Source of the DNA: Crocinitomicaceae bacterium
Lineage (GTDB): Bacteria > Bacteroidota > Bacteroidia > Flavobacteriales_D > Crocinitomicaceae
DNA length: 64,000 nucleotides
Assembly (NCBI GenBank): GCA_016709005.1
Contig: JADJEU010000003.1
Span: 62,001 to 126,000, forward strand
Direction: 5' to 3'
Every line of letters starts with the position of its first letter. Position 1 is the stretch's first letter. The translations under genes were made by a program, and so were the position numbers. Positions 42,975 through 53,200 of the stretch are shown one piece after another. The notes under the pieces were generated by a model. That model had not been told where the DNA came from. It was given only the letters and a program-made list of their open reading frames with translations, and did not search any database.

Positions 42975-44261
42975 ATGGCGTTAGATATATTTGAAAAAAT
43001 CAGAGCCAATCGCGGACCAATTGGTCAACATGCGAAAGGCGTACACGGTTATTTTACCTTCCCTAAATTAGAAGGTGAATTGGGACGAAAAATGACGTTC
43101 CGTGGAAAAGAATGTTTGGTGTGGAGCATCAACAACTATTTAGGATTAGCAAATCATCCTGAGGTGCGTAAGGCAGATGCTGATTCAGCTGCGAAGTGGG
43201 GAATGGCTTATCCAATGGGTGCACGTATGATGACTGGTCAGACTTCAGAGCATGAAGCTTTGGAAGCTGAGTTGTCAGACTTCGTTGGAAAAGAAGATAC
43301 CATTTTGGTGAACTTCGGATATCAGGGGATGTTGTCTGCGATTGATGCTTTGGTAGATCGTAAAGATGTTATTGTTTATGACAGCGAATCACATGCTTGC
43401 ATTATTGATGGTGTTCGTCTGCATGCAGGTAAACGTTTCGTTTTCCAACACAATGACATGGCTAGTTTTGATAAACAAATGGAGCGTGCTACTAAATTGG
43501 CTGAAGAAACTGGTGGTGGAATTTTAGTTATCACTGAAGGTGTTTTCGGAATGGCAGGAGATCAGGGAAAACTAGATGAGATTGTTGCTTTCCGCAAAAA
43601 TGGAAAATACAAATTCAGATTGTTTGTTGATGATGCACACGGATTTGGTACAATGGGTAAAACCGGTGCCGGAACAGGTGAGGAGCAAGGTGTACAAGGA
43701 GAGATTGATATTCTTTTTGGAACCTTTGCAAAATCAATGGCGTCTATTGGAGCTTTCATTTCTTCAACTGAAGATGTTGTAGAATATCTGCGTTATAATA
43801 TGCGTTCGCAAATGTTTGCAAAATCACTTCCAATGCCTTTGGTAGTTGGTGCACGTAAACGCCTTGAATTGCTTAGAACAAAACCAGAATTAAAAGACAG
43901 TCTTTGGAAAATTGCAAATGCTCTTCAGAAAGGTTTGAAGGAAGCTGGTTTTAATCTTGGAAGAACTAATACAATGGTTACTCCTGTTTTCTTGAGCGGT
44001 ACATTGGCTGAAGCAACGAATCTGACATTTGATTTGCGTGAAAATCACGGAATTTTCTGTTCAATTGTAGTTTATCCGGTTATTCCTAAAGGTGTGATCA
44101 TGTTGCGTATCATTCCAACAGCGGTTCATACTTTGGAAGATGTTCAATACACCATTGATACATTCAAAAAACTGAAAGAAGGTTTGGAAACTGGTAAATA
44201 CCAATCTGAAAATCTTGCAAAAGTTGAAACCGATAAAGGATTCAAATTAGATAATATGTAA
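42975..44261 (+). CDS. PLP-dependent alpha-oxoamine synthase (serine palmitoyltransferase-like)
   Basis: This fold-type I enzyme joins an acyl-CoA/ACP to an amino acid with decarboxylation. Family marks are WSINNYLGLANHPEV near residue 50, GARMMTGQTSEHEALE near 80, SHACIIDGVRLHAGKR near 138, VDDAHGFGTMGKTGAG near 218 and the PLP lysine in FGTFAKSMASIGAF near 250. 428 residues. In Bacteroidota such genes serve as serine palmitoyltransferase for sphingolipids or as cysteate acyltransferase for sulfonolipids (capnine); sequence alone does not separate these here. KBL or BioF are less likely given the N-terminal extension. Monocistronic with a terminator. Confidence 0.85.
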   Translation: MALDIFEKIRANRGPIGQHAKGVHGYFTFPKLEGELGRKMTFRGKECLVWSINNYLGLANHPEVRKADADSAAKWGMAYPMGARMMTGQTSEHEALEAELSDFVGKEDTILVNFGYQGMLSAIDALVDRKDVIVYDSESHACIIDGVRLHAGKRFVFQHNDMASFDKQMERATKLAEETGGGILVITEGVFGMAGDQGKLDEIVAFRKNGKYKFRLFVDDAHGFGTMGKTGAGTGEEQGVQGEIDILFGTFAKSMASIGAFISSTEDVVEYLRYNMRSQMFAKSLPMPLVVGARKRLELLRTKPELKDSLWKIANALQKGLKEAGFNLGRTNTMVTPVFLSGTLAEATNLTFDLRENHGIFCSIVVYPVIPKGVIMLRIIPTAVHTLEDVQYTIDTFKKLKEGLETGKYQSENLAKVETDKGFKLDNM

Positions 44262-44282
44262 GAGTAAAACTCTGATTATTTG

Positions 44283-44313
44283 AAAGCCCGGATGAAAGTT
44301 CGGGCTTTTTTTT
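44283..44313 (+). terminator. Intrinsic terminator of the SPT-like gene
   Basis: AAAGCCCGGA pairs with TTCGGGCTTT (44283-44292 and 44299-44308, one wobble) followed by T residues. Confidence 0.85.
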
Positions 44314-44375
44314 ATCGGCTGCGCTATCGATGGATTTTGTGAGAAGAAATATGCCAGGCGCTTTTCGACCTTGGC

Positions 44376-44410
44376 AAAAAAAAGAGGCAACTCAAATGAG
44401 CAGCCTCTTT
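44376..44410 (-). terminator. Intrinsic terminator of the thioredoxin gene
   Basis: AAAGAGGC and GCCTCTTT arms (44381-44388, 44403-44410) with an inner CTC/GAG pairing; on the minus strand it is followed by a T run (complement of 44376-44383). Confidence 0.8.
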
Positions 44411-44429
44411 TCAAAAAGTTGAATTAAGC

Positions 44430-44900
44430 TTATTTTGTTTTTGCTACAGCAGCTTCACCTACTACAATCAATTCTGCTGGTTTCATATAACCAAGTGATT
44501 GATGAACCAGGTTTTCATCACTGCCTACAAAGTATAATGTTGGATAAGCGCGCAATGCATATTTAGTGCTCAGACGCGGACCATCAGCGTGTTTTTCCAT
44601 GTCCATTTTGTAATTGATAAAATGCTCGTTGAAATATTTCCCAACGGCTTCATCTGTAAACGTATTTGCCGTCATCATTTTGCACGGACCACACCAGGCG
44701 GCGTAAGCATCCAGAAAAATGACTTTCTTTTCTTCTTTGGCTAAAGCAAGCGCTTCACTCCAGGTTCCCTGAAAAAATTTGATTCCAATTTCAGTTGCTT
44801 CCTGATTTTTGGAAAGATTTTCTCCGAAAAGTTTTGCGTTTGAAGCTAAAAGGCTTGAACCTATAAGGACAGCCAGTGTCAATGTGATTATTTTTTTCAT
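44430..44900 (-). CDS. Exported thioredoxin-family protein
   Basis: The 156-residue protein has a signal peptide (MKKIITLTLAVLIGSSLLAS) and a thioredoxin fold with the redox motif in DAYAAWCGPCKMM near residue 66-78 and the cis-proline region RAYPTLYFVG near 119. It belongs to the DsbD-gamma/thioredoxin-7-like group acting in the periplasm as reductase or oxidase. It diverges from menE with 69 bases between starts. Confidence 0.9.
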   Translation of the reverse strand: MKKIITLTLAVLIGSSLLASNAKLFGENLSKNQEATEIGIKFFQGTWSEALALAKEEKKVIFLDAYAAWCGPCKMMTANTFTDEAVGKYFNEHFINYKMDMEKHADGPRLSTKYALRAYPTLYFVGSDENLVHQSLGYMKPAELIVVGEAAVAKTK

Positions 44901-44969
44901 CGGTTTTCGGTGTTTTGTATTTATAAGTGTTCGTAGAATAATAGTTACCTTTCAGCAAATTCTATTCCA

Positions 44970-45989
44970 ATGTTTAAAGATATCGTTTTATTAGACGGTA
45001 TTAGTGATGAATATTTACAATCCATTGAAAATTTTTTAGCGGAATGGGAATCCTATTCGCCCCTAATTTCGGTTTCGACCTCAGGTTCTACGGGCACTCC
45101 AAAAACGATTGAATTCAATAAGAAACAAGCAGAAGCATCAGCAAAATATACCGGCCGTTTCTTCGATTTCAAACCGGGTGATTTGGTCCTCTTAAATCTG
45201 TCACCCAATTTTGTTGCGGGTAAATTAATGTTGGTTAGAGCGCTGACACATGACATGAAGGTTGTGGTTGCTCCGTTGAGTTCAAATCCGCTTTTAAATG
45301 TGAAGGATTTTCCAAACAAAATAAAATTGGCCGCATTTGTTCCGCATCAGGTTGAAGAAATTTTATCACATGAAAATTCAAAACGACTTTTTAATGAAAT
45401 TGAAAATGTAATTATTGGCGGTGCATCCATTTCTGAATCACTTGAAAAAAACATAGCCGCACAAAAAACAAAATCATTCGCCACGTTTGGAATGACTGAA
45501 ACGTTGACCCATTTTGCATTGAGACCTATTGATGGTAAAACAGATTTTTATACCTGCTTACCCGGAATCACTATTTCACAGGATGATCGAAATTGTCTGG
45601 TTGTAAATCAAAATGAGATTTTATCAGAAGCCTTGATTACAAATGATATCATTGAATTGATTGATGAAACGCATTTTAGATGGAAGGGCCGTTTTGACAA
45701 TGTGATCAATTCAGGGGGGGTAAAAATTATTCCAGAAGAAGATGAAAAATTAATAGAATCACTTTTTGGAAACACACGTTTTTATATCACGTCTAAATCC
45801 AATCACAAATTTGGTGAAGAGGTTGTTTTGGTTTTAGAAAGTGATCCATTGACTTCAACCGTTGAAAAAGAATATCTTCAAAAGATGGAATTGATGCTTC
45901 CAAAATACCATGCGCCTAGGTCTATTATTTTTCAGACGAAATTTGAAGAAACGGTAAGTGGGAAAATTAAGAGGAGAAAGTTTGATTGA
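44970..45989 (+). CDS. menE: o-Succinylbenzoate-CoA ligase-type AMP-binding enzyme MenE
   Basis: MenE activates o-succinylbenzoate in menaquinone synthesis. The protein is a short (339 residues) ANL enzyme of the type found in Bacteroidota. The P-loop-like motif is STSGSTGTPKTIEFNKKQ near 35, followed by VIIGGASISESL near 146, SFATFGMTETLTHFAL near 166, the hinge RWKGRFDNVINSGGVKIIPE near 241 and the catalytic C-terminal lysine in SGKIKRRKFD. Other menaquinone genes are not in the window; short MenE length and motifs support the call over a general acyl-CoA ligase. Confidence 0.88.
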   Translation: MFKDIVLLDGISDEYLQSIENFLAEWESYSPLISVSTSGSTGTPKTIEFNKKQAEASAKYTGRFFDFKPGDLVLLNLSPNFVAGKLMLVRALTHDMKVVVAPLSSNPLLNVKDFPNKIKLAAFVPHQVEEILSHENSKRLFNEIENVIIGGASISESLEKNIAAQKTKSFATFGMTETLTHFALRPIDGKTDFYTCLPGITISQDDRNCLVVNQNEILSEALITNDIIELIDETHFRWKGRFDNVINSGGVKIIPEEDEKLIESLFGNTRFYITSKSNHKFGEEVVLVLESDPLTSTVEKEYLQKMELMLPKYHAPRSIIFQTKFEETVSGKIKRRKFD

Positions 45990-46019
45990 GCTTACGTTTT
46001 GCAAGTTACAGCTAACAAT

Positions 46020-46589
46020 CTAACTATGCCCAGCAGTCCTCCGGTGATACATCAATAATACCAGATCATAACTAAAATGTCCTGCAATGGCATGCCAGAT
46101 GGTAAACTCTTTTGCTGCCCATCCGAGTAAGGCTATAAAAAAGGTTAGTCCGATTGCAAAATAATTAATTGGCATATTTTTGATAGAGAAATAACCGTGA
46201 ATGGCCACAAAAAAAAATGCTGTGATCCAAATTCCAGCGTAAGGTTGAATCGCTCCCCTGAAAAAAACTTCTTCACCAAATCCTGCGCAGAATGAAAGAA
46301 AGAAGGCATGAAATCGCGTAATTTTCATGTTCGACAAAAGATTGCGATAGGTGGAAAGCGGCTTGTCAAAGTAGGGTAACTCAGTTACGTAAATGACCAG
46401 AATTCCGAACAAAATTCCAATGGATAAAAAAGTAGGAATAGAAAAAAGATCCCGCCAATCACATTTAAACAGCGCAAAAAAATCTTCTCCCGCCAAAAAT
46501 AGAATCAGCCACGCAAGAATTGGAAAAATCAACAACGTGATTAATCCTAAGAACCAAAGGGAGGTGATTAGTTTGCGCATGCCTGGCAA
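46020..46589 (-). CDS. CPBP family intramembrane glutamic protease (CAAX/Abi type)
   Basis: 189 residues, about five or six membrane helices. The two motifs of the Abi/CPBP family are visible: GFGEEVFFRGAIQPYAG (EExxxR) near residue 110 and the helix with FVAIHGYFS (second His motif) near 130, then ATIWHAIAGHFSYDLVLL-like third motif (TIWHAIAGHFSYD) near 168. These enzymes process prenylated proteins or peptides at the membrane. Substrate unknown. Confidence 0.88.
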   Translation of the reverse strand: MPGMRKLITSLWFLGLITLLIFPILAWLILFLAGEDFFALFKCDWRDLFSIPTFLSIGILFGILVIYVTELPYFDKPLSTYRNLLSNMKITRFHAFFLSFCAGFGEEVFFRGAIQPYAGIWITAFFFVAIHGYFSIKNMPINYFAIGLTFFIALLGWAAKEFTIWHAIAGHFSYDLVLLMYHRRTAGHS

Positions 46590-46763
46590 AGATAGATTAG
46601 TTTAATGTTCGAAATTCAAATGGATAAAAATCGCAATTACAAAATTCAAAATACCAAACTTTAAAATAAGGAGAGAATTAGGCCATGATGGATAAACAAG
46701 CTTCAATTCTTGTTTTGAATTTTGACATTTGAATTTGCCCCGCAGGGACCGCCATGTGGGAAT

Positions 46764-48178
46764 TTAAATTTCCCTGTGCATCGGCTTCAGCAAATCAATC
46801 ACTGTTTTTACCGGACTGAAACAATCACTTTCGATTTCATAAAAGAGCGTAATCCACTTTTCCATACCACCGTTCCAAAGGCCCGGTTCTTCAACGTATT
46901 GAATGGGTTTACCCTGATGGGTTTTGTGAACGATAAAATATAAATCCTCGTTTTTGAAATTTTCCAGATTGAAATTTTTGCCTTCAACGTTTTTAATCGA
47001 ACAAACAATTTCTACCGGATTAAAATGCGTGGATTTGATAATCATTCCTAATTGCTGCGGATCATTTGCTATTTGTGATTTCTCAACAATTTGTCTGCGC
47101 AGCTGACCTGTTGAATCAATTACCCAAAATGGTCCGCCGCCGGGTTGGCCTTCATTTTTAACCATACCGCAAATTCGAATTGGACGATTGAAAAAATCAC
47201 GAATGAAATTTTGATCCCCAATTTTTTCAGTTGGAAAATGAAGTTGAAATTCAGAATTAAGTTGATTTATTTTTTCAGATTGATTCGAGCCAGTTTCAAT
47301 TCCAGATAGGATTTCAAAAACACTTTCTCTGATTTTCAAAAGAACACCAGCTAAAGCTTTGCGTGTTGTAATGGAATGGAATGCGCTTTTTTGATGTTGA
47401 ATATTATCAATGTTGCGGATAAAAACTAAATCTGAATCAATGGAGTTCAAATTGGCAAGCAGTGCGCCGTGACCAGCAGGACGAGTGATTGGTTTACCGT
47501 CCGATTCTGAAACAGGATTGAGATTTTCATCAAACGCAATGGCATCTGAAGCTGGATTCTGAACTGAAAATTCATGTTTAAAATCAATACCGGTGATTTC
47601 TTTCAAAATACGAACCGATTCGTGAATTTGTTTTTCGAAAACCTGATTGATGGTAAAGTGAAATTTTGATTTATCGCCTGAAATGGCAACACCTTGCAGA
47701 ATATGTTCCTGAAATGGATTGACAATAAAATTACCATAACGATGAAATGGAATTAAACCTTTAGGCAGATTTCCAAAATTAAAACCGTTTTCAAAAAGAA
47801 GTAATTTCAAAAAGGCTTGAATATCCAGATTTCCCGATTCCAAATCATCCTTTATGTTTTGCGGCAACTTGTTGTAAAATGCAAAATTTTGCGCACTGTT
47901 GATGAGGTGCTCAACAAATTCGATGGTTTCATCTGATGGAGGATTTGAATTCAAAAAATTGAAAACAGTGTCAAACATTCTGGAGCCTGATCCACTTGCA
48001 GGAATAAAATAAGTAACCTGAATGGATTTGTTTTGATTTTCAAAAATGCGGATGAATTGTTTTTTTCTTCCTTGCTCCAGACTATTATTCCATTGTCAAT
48101 TCGGCAAGAGCCCGCAAGATGCAGGTACGGATTGCCCTTTGCCAGTTTGGTTTTTTGTATGTCAACTTGATGATCCAA
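46764..48178 (-). CDS. DUF4301 family protein (frameshift near N-terminus)
   Basis: The open frame starting at 47978 (MFDTVFNFLN) lacks the family N-terminus. Reading upstream in that frame gives the hallmark QVTYFIPASGSGSRMF. Further upstream, past a T7 run at 48060-48066, the other frame (48178 to about 48066) gives KGNPYLHLAGSCRIDNGIIV, the expected start region. One indel in the run joins them. Other marks are PAGHGALLANLNSIDSDLVF and MVKNEGQPGGGPFWVIDSTG. Joined length is about 470 residues. The true start is uncertain; the first codon in frame is a TTG close to an in-frame stop. Function unknown; the PASG loop suggests nucleotide or sugar-phosphate binding. Confidence 0.82.
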
Positions 48179-48235
48179 CTGAATTTGTCTATATTAGATT
48201 TAATACGAAAATTAAAGGTAGAGGTTTCTTTTGGT

Positions 48236-48243
48236 TAAATTTG
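48236..48243 (+). promoter_or_regulatory. Candidate -7 box overlapping the methyltransferase start
   Basis: TAAATTTG, a perfect TAnnTTTG match, ends one base before the ATG at 48245. If it is used, transcription starts after that ATG, and the GTG at 48248 would be the first usable codon on a leaderless message. Confidence 0.3.
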
Positions 48244-48244
48244 G

Positions 48245-49018
48245 ATGGTGCGGGTTAAATCATATTACAATTATTGGCGCAACCGAGTTGACGCGCATGG
48301 TATTCATTCGCCATTTGTATTTGATTTTTATAATTCTGTCCTGCTCAAAGCGGATGAGGTAAATGATACTGCTCTAAAGCGCCTGATGCATCAACTGAAA
48401 CGAGATCATAGAAAAATCACTGTAGAAGATTTTGGTGCTGGATCGCAAAAAGCAAATGGACCCGAACGAAAAATTTCAGGAATTGCCAAATCAGCTTCAG
48501 TCAATCGAAAATTTGGAAAATTACTGACACGATTGGTTGAACGCTACCAGTTAAACTATATTGCTGAATTGGGCACATCGCTGGGTGTTGGTGCCATAGC
48601 CTTGTCACAACCTTCTTGTGTAAAGAAACTTGTCACGGTTGAAGGTTCACCTGAAATTGCAAAAATTGCACAAGAAAATTTTAAGAATTTTGGAGTAAAA
48701 AATATTGAGTTGCTCGTTGGAAAGTTTGATGATAAATTAGAAGAAATTGCAAAAATGCTACCGCGAATTGATTTGGTTTATATTGATGGAAACCATCGTT
48801 ATCAGCCAACCATGGATTATTTCAATTATTTTATTGATAAGATTCCGGATAACGCATTTATTGTTTTTGACGATATCTATTGGAGCGCTGAAATGGAAAA
48901 AGCCTGGGCAGAAATTTGCGCATCACCCAAAATTAATGTGAGCATGGATCTATTTAGGATGGGGATTGTTTGCAAGCGCCCGGGACAAGCTAAACAACAT
49001 TTTATTTTGAAATATTAA
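48245..49018 (+). CDS. Class I SAM-dependent O-methyltransferase-like protein
   Basis: 257 residues with the SAM-binding Rossmann fold of the COMT/TrmR-like group: YIAELGTSLGVGAIALSQ (motif I) near 98, KKLVTVEGSPEIAKIAQENF near 121, RIDLVYIDGNHRYQPTMDYF near 173 and FIVFDDIYWSAEMEKAWAEI near 198. The N-terminus (YYNYWRNRVDAHGIHSPFVF) is typical of the Bacteroidota branch. Substrate unknown. The start could be ATG 48245 or GTG 48248. Confidence 0.88.
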   Translation: MVRVKSYYNYWRNRVDAHGIHSPFVFDFYNSVLLKADEVNDTALKRLMHQLKRDHRKITVEDFGAGSQKANGPERKISGIAKSASVNRKFGKLLTRLVERYQLNYIAELGTSLGVGAIALSQPSCVKKLVTVEGSPEIAKIAQENFKNFGVKNIELLVGKFDDKLEEIAKMLPRIDLVYIDGNHRYQPTMDYFNYFIDKIPDNAFIVFDDIYWSAEMEKAWAEICASPKINVSMDLFRMGIVCKRPGQAKQHFILKY

Positions 49019-49076
49019 AATGATCTGGATTTAAAGCCTGAAATTTGCAAGGCTTGCAACTGAAAAATAAACATTC

Positions 49077-49625
49077 ATGAAAATCTACACCAAAAAAGGA
49101 GACAAAGGAAAAACCGGTTTGATTGGCGGAACCCGTGTTTCCAAACACAACATACGAATTGAAGCTTATGGAACTGTGGATGAATTGAACTCACACTTAG
49201 GGATTTTAAGAGACCGCGCTGTTTCAGAAAATTTTAAAGAAGAATTAATTTTTGTTCAGGATAGATTATTTACGCTTGGATCATTGCTTGCCGCGGACCC
49301 AGAAAAATCGACGATGGAATTACCACCACTCAAAACGGAGGACATCACTATTCTTGAAAAATCAATTGACAAGATGGAGTCTGAGCTGGAGCCGATGAAG
49401 TTTTTTGTTTTACCTGGCGGACATGAAACGGTATCATTTTGCCATGTGGCTCGGTGTGTGTGCAGACGTGCGGAACGAAGAGTGTGTGAACTAGACGAGC
49501 ATGTACCTCAGAACCCCTTGATTTTGGCCTACCTAAATAGATTAAGTGATTACTTGTTTGTTTATGGACGCTTTGTTTCAATGAAATTAGGTGCTGAAGA
49601 AATACCTTGGAAACCCAAGTATTGA
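49077..49625 (+). CDS. Cob(I)alamin adenosyltransferase, PduO type
   Basis: The enzyme transfers adenosyl from ATP to cob(I)alamin to form coenzyme B12. The N-terminal ATP motif is YTKKGDKGKTGLIGGTRVSK (residues 4-23), then EAYGTVDELNSHLGIL near 30, LPGGHETVSFCHVARCVCRR near 122 and LNRLSDYLFVYGRF near 154. 182 residues is standard for PduO/MMAB. It sits alone, suggesting B12 salvage for a B12-dependent mutase or reductase elsewhere. Confidence 0.95.
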   Translation: MKIYTKKGDKGKTGLIGGTRVSKHNIRIEAYGTVDELNSHLGILRDRAVSENFKEELIFVQDRLFTLGSLLAADPEKSTMELPPLKTEDITILEKSIDKMESELEPMKFFVLPGGHETVSFCHVARCVCRRAERRVCELDEHVPQNPLILAYLNRLSDYLFVYGRFVSMKLGAEEIPWKPKY

Positions 49626-49666
49626 CAAGGGTTTTAAAAGATTTTTGGAATAAAGACAAGAATAAA

Positions 49667-49697
49667 CTTGCTTTTAATGGGAAAAAATCTATTTTTG
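49667..49697 (+). promoter_or_regulatory. Probable promoter of the DUF2795 gene
   Basis: CTTG (49667-49670), a 19-base spacer and TATTTTTG (49690-49697): the -7 box is perfect and the -33 box has one mismatch. Predicted transcription start is about 17 bases before the ATG at 49721. Confidence 0.5.
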
Positions 49698-49720
49698 CGA
49701 AAAAGTAATAAACAGGAATT

Positions 49721-49942
49721 ATGTATTGGACGTTGGAATTAGCTTCTTATTTGGAAGATGCTCCCTGGCCTGCAGCTAAAGATGAATTGATTGATTTCGC
49801 AATTCGTACAGGTGCGCCGTTGGAGGTTGTTGAGAATTTACAAGAAATAGAGGATGAGGGTGATATATATGAAAGTATTGAAGAGATATGGCCAGATTAT
49901 CCTACTAAAGATGACTTCTTCTTTAATGAAGACGAATATTAA
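49721..49942 (+). CDS. DUF2795 family small protein
   Basis: 73 residues, acidic. The opening MYWTLELASYLEDAPWPAAK-DELIDFAIRTGAPLEVVENL is the typical DUF2795 helix-turn-helix-like segment common in Bacteroidota; the C-terminus is strongly acidic (DDFFFNEDEY). The gene has its own promoter and a terminator at 49951, so it is an independent transcription unit. Role unknown. Confidence 0.9.
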   Translation: MYWTLELASYLEDAPWPAAKDELIDFAIRTGAPLEVVENLQEIEDEGDIYESIEEIWPDYPTKDDFFFNEDEY

Positions 49943-49950
49943 AAAGAGAG

Positions 49951-49976
49951 ACCACGCAACAGCGTGGTTTTTTTTT
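49951..49976 (+). terminator. Intrinsic terminator of the DUF2795 gene
   Basis: ACCACGC (49951-49957) pairs with GCGTGGT (49962-49968) around AACA, followed by a run of about nine T. Confidence 0.9.
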
Positions 49977-49995
49977 GACTGATTTTTTGATTTGC

Positions 49996-50065
49996 GTTAG
50001 GGATAGCAGCGGATAACCCACATCACGGTCAAGCCGTGAGAGGATTTGCAGCGAATAGCCCGACC
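49996..50065. repeat. GGATAGCAGCGG-type element upstream of secA
   Basis: Within the gap 49977-50276, GGATAGCAGCGGATAACCC (about 50001-50019) and GGATTTGCAGCGAATAGCCC (about 50042-50061) are two direct imperfect copies around a hairpin CACGG-TCAAG-CCGTG. The core word is shared with the element at 27461. The rest of the gap shows no gene. Confidence 0.6.
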
Positions 50066-50276
50066 TTGGCTGAGCCGATGGAACGCTCCGGTAAACCAGA
50101 CAAGTTTGACCTTTGAAATTACCAATGTCTGTTAGAATTGGTTGCCTTTTACATGATATGCAGCCAATGTGTCAGCATTGATGCCTTTGGAATGATTTCT
50201 GACAAATTCCCAAAAACGATTAATTATTAACCTGAACTTCGCTAATTTTAGCGAATTATTTTTTACAGAAGATACG

Positions 50277-53200
50277 ATGTTTGGACTACTCAAAAAATTG
50301 GTTGGCAGCAAAGAGAAAAAGGATGCTAAAATTTACCAGCCTTTCGTTGATAAAATTAAAGCGGTTGAAGCATCGCTTATAAATCTTTCGAACGATGAAC
50401 TCAGAAACAAGACGCTGCAGTTTAAAGCAAAAATAAAAGCGGCTACAAGTTCACTTGAAACTGAGATTACCGATTTGGAAAAAAGTATTGCGGCAAACCC
50501 AGCGATGGATTTTCAAGAAAAGGATACAATCTACAACCGAATTGATAAAATCAAAAAAGAAATAGACACCACCATTGAAAAAGTGCTGGAAGAAATTTTA
50601 CCCGAAGCTTTTGCTGTTGTGAAAGAAACTGCAAAACGATTTGCTGCAAATGATTTTATTGAAGTTACCGCAACAGATTTTGATAAAGAACTGGCTGCTA
50701 AAAAAGGCTTTATTGAAATTATTGGAGATAAAGCAAAGTGGAGCACTAGTTGGGATGCCTACGGAACATTGATTAAATGGAACATGGTGCATTACGATGT
50801 TCAGCTTTACGGTGGAACAGTTTTGCATAAAGGAAATATTGCAGAGATGCAAACGGGTGAAGGAAAAACATTGGTTGCAACTTTACCGGTTTATTTAAAC
50901 GCACTTGCGGGCAAAGGTGTACACTTGGTTACGGTGAATGATTACCTTGCAAAACGTGACAGCGAATGGATGGGGCCGCTTTACCAGTTTCACGGTTTAA
51001 CGGTTGATTGTATTGACCGTCACCAACCGAATTCTGCTGAGCGTAAAAATGCATACCGTGCTGATATCACTTTTGGAACAAACAACGAATTTGGTTTTGA
51101 TTATTTACGTGACAACATGGCGTCAGATCCAAATCAGATTGTGCAGTTGAAACATCACTTTGCAATTGTGGATGAGGTGGATTCTGTTTTGATTGATGAT
51201 GCGCGTACACCACTTATTATTTCAGGTCCAACTTCAAACGGCGACAAACAAGAGTTTATTGAATTGAAACCAAAAGTTGAACGCATTGTTGAAGCTCAAA
51301 AAAAATTGATCAACAATTATTTAATTGAAGCTAAAAACAAATTGAAAAATTTGGAATCAGGTGATATCAAAAAAGAAGAACTTGAAGAAGGAAGTTTGGC
51401 ATTATTAAGATCATACAGAGGTTTGCCAAAAAACAAAGCGTTGATTAAGTTTTTGAGTGAACCAGGTATGAAAGCGCAATTGCAAAAAGTGGAAAATTAC
51501 CATTTGCAGGATCGTGAGCGTGAAATGCCAAAAGCGGATAAGGAACTTTATTTTGTGATCAATGAAAAACACAATTCAATTGAGTTAACTGAAAAAGGTA
51601 TTGAATTATTGGCGCAAGGTGAAAACGCAAATTATTATGTATTGCCAGATATTGGTTTGACCATGACTGATTTGGAATCACGCGGTTTGACAAAAGCTGA
51701 ATTACTTGAGAAAAAAGAACAATTGATTTCAGAATATACTATCATTTCAGAACGCATTCACACGATTAACCAATTGCTTAAAGCGTATACTTTATTTGAA
51801 AAAGAAGTGGAGTACGTTCTGATGAATGGTAAGGTAATGATTGTGGATGAGCAGACTGGTCGTATTATGGAAGGCCGCCGTTATTCAGACGGATTACACC
51901 AGGCGATTGAAGCTAAAGAAAATGTAAAAGTAGAAGCTGCTACGCAAACGTATGCAACGATTACGCTCCAGAATTTTTTCAGAATGTATCACAAGCTTGC
52001 GGGTATGACCGGTACTGCCGAAACGGAAGCGCAAGAGTTGTGGGATATTTATAAGCTGGATGTAATTGTAATTCCATCTAACCGCCCAATTTCCAGAAAA
52101 GATGAGCAGGATTTGGTTTACAGAACTCAACGTGAAAAATATCAGGCAGTAATTGATGAGATTGATCGTTTGGTGAAATTAGGAAGACCGGTTTTGGTTG
52201 GAACAACAACGGTAGAGATTTCAGAATTGTTAAGCAGAATGTTAACAATGCGCAAAGTGCAACACAATGTACTCAACGCAAAACAACACAAACGCGAAGC
52301 TGAAATTGTTGCAGAAGCAGGTTTCGCCGGAAAGGTTACCATTGCTACTAACATGGCGGGTCGTGGAACAGATATTAAATTGAGTCCGGAAGTTGTGAAA
52401 GCTGGCGGACTTGCGATTATCGGAACTGAGCGTCACGATTCACGTCGTGTAGACAGACAGTTGCGCGGTCGTGCAGGTCGTCAGGGAGATCCGGGATCGT
52501 CTCAATTTTTTGTATCGTTGGAAGATGGTTTGATGCGTCGTTTTGGATCTGATCGTATTGCCAAAATTATGGACCGTATGGGCTATAAAGAAGGTGAAGT
52601 GATTCAGCATAACATGATCACCAAATCAATTGAGCGTGCGCAGAAAAAAGTTGAAGAGAATGCTTTTGGAACCCGTAAACGTTTGCTTGAATACGATGAC
52701 GTAATGAATACGCAGCGTAACGCGATTTACAAAAAACGCCGCAACGCATTGTATGGTGACAGATTGGATTTGGATGTACAAAACATGTTCTATGATGTTG
52801 CTGAAGAAATTGTGAATGAACATTTCCCTCGTAAAGATTTTGAAAATTTTGAAGTAGATGTGATCAAATACCTTTCAATTGAAACCCCTGTTTCAAAACA
52901 CGATTTTCAGAATGCAAATCCGGGACAATTGATTGACACGTTATTTGATAACGCGATGTCAGCATATGAGCGCAAGTCAGAAAAATTAGCGGCTATGGCT
53001 CGTCCGGTTATTGAACAGGTTTTTGCAACACAAAGTGATAAATACAAAACCATCGCGTTCCCAATTACAGACGGACAACGCACAATCAATACGATTGTAG
53101 GTTTAGAAGAAGGTGTTAAGACACAAGGAAAAAATGTTCCAAAAACGGTAGAAAAATTCATCAACCTTTCATATATCGACAACGAGTGGAAAGAACATTT

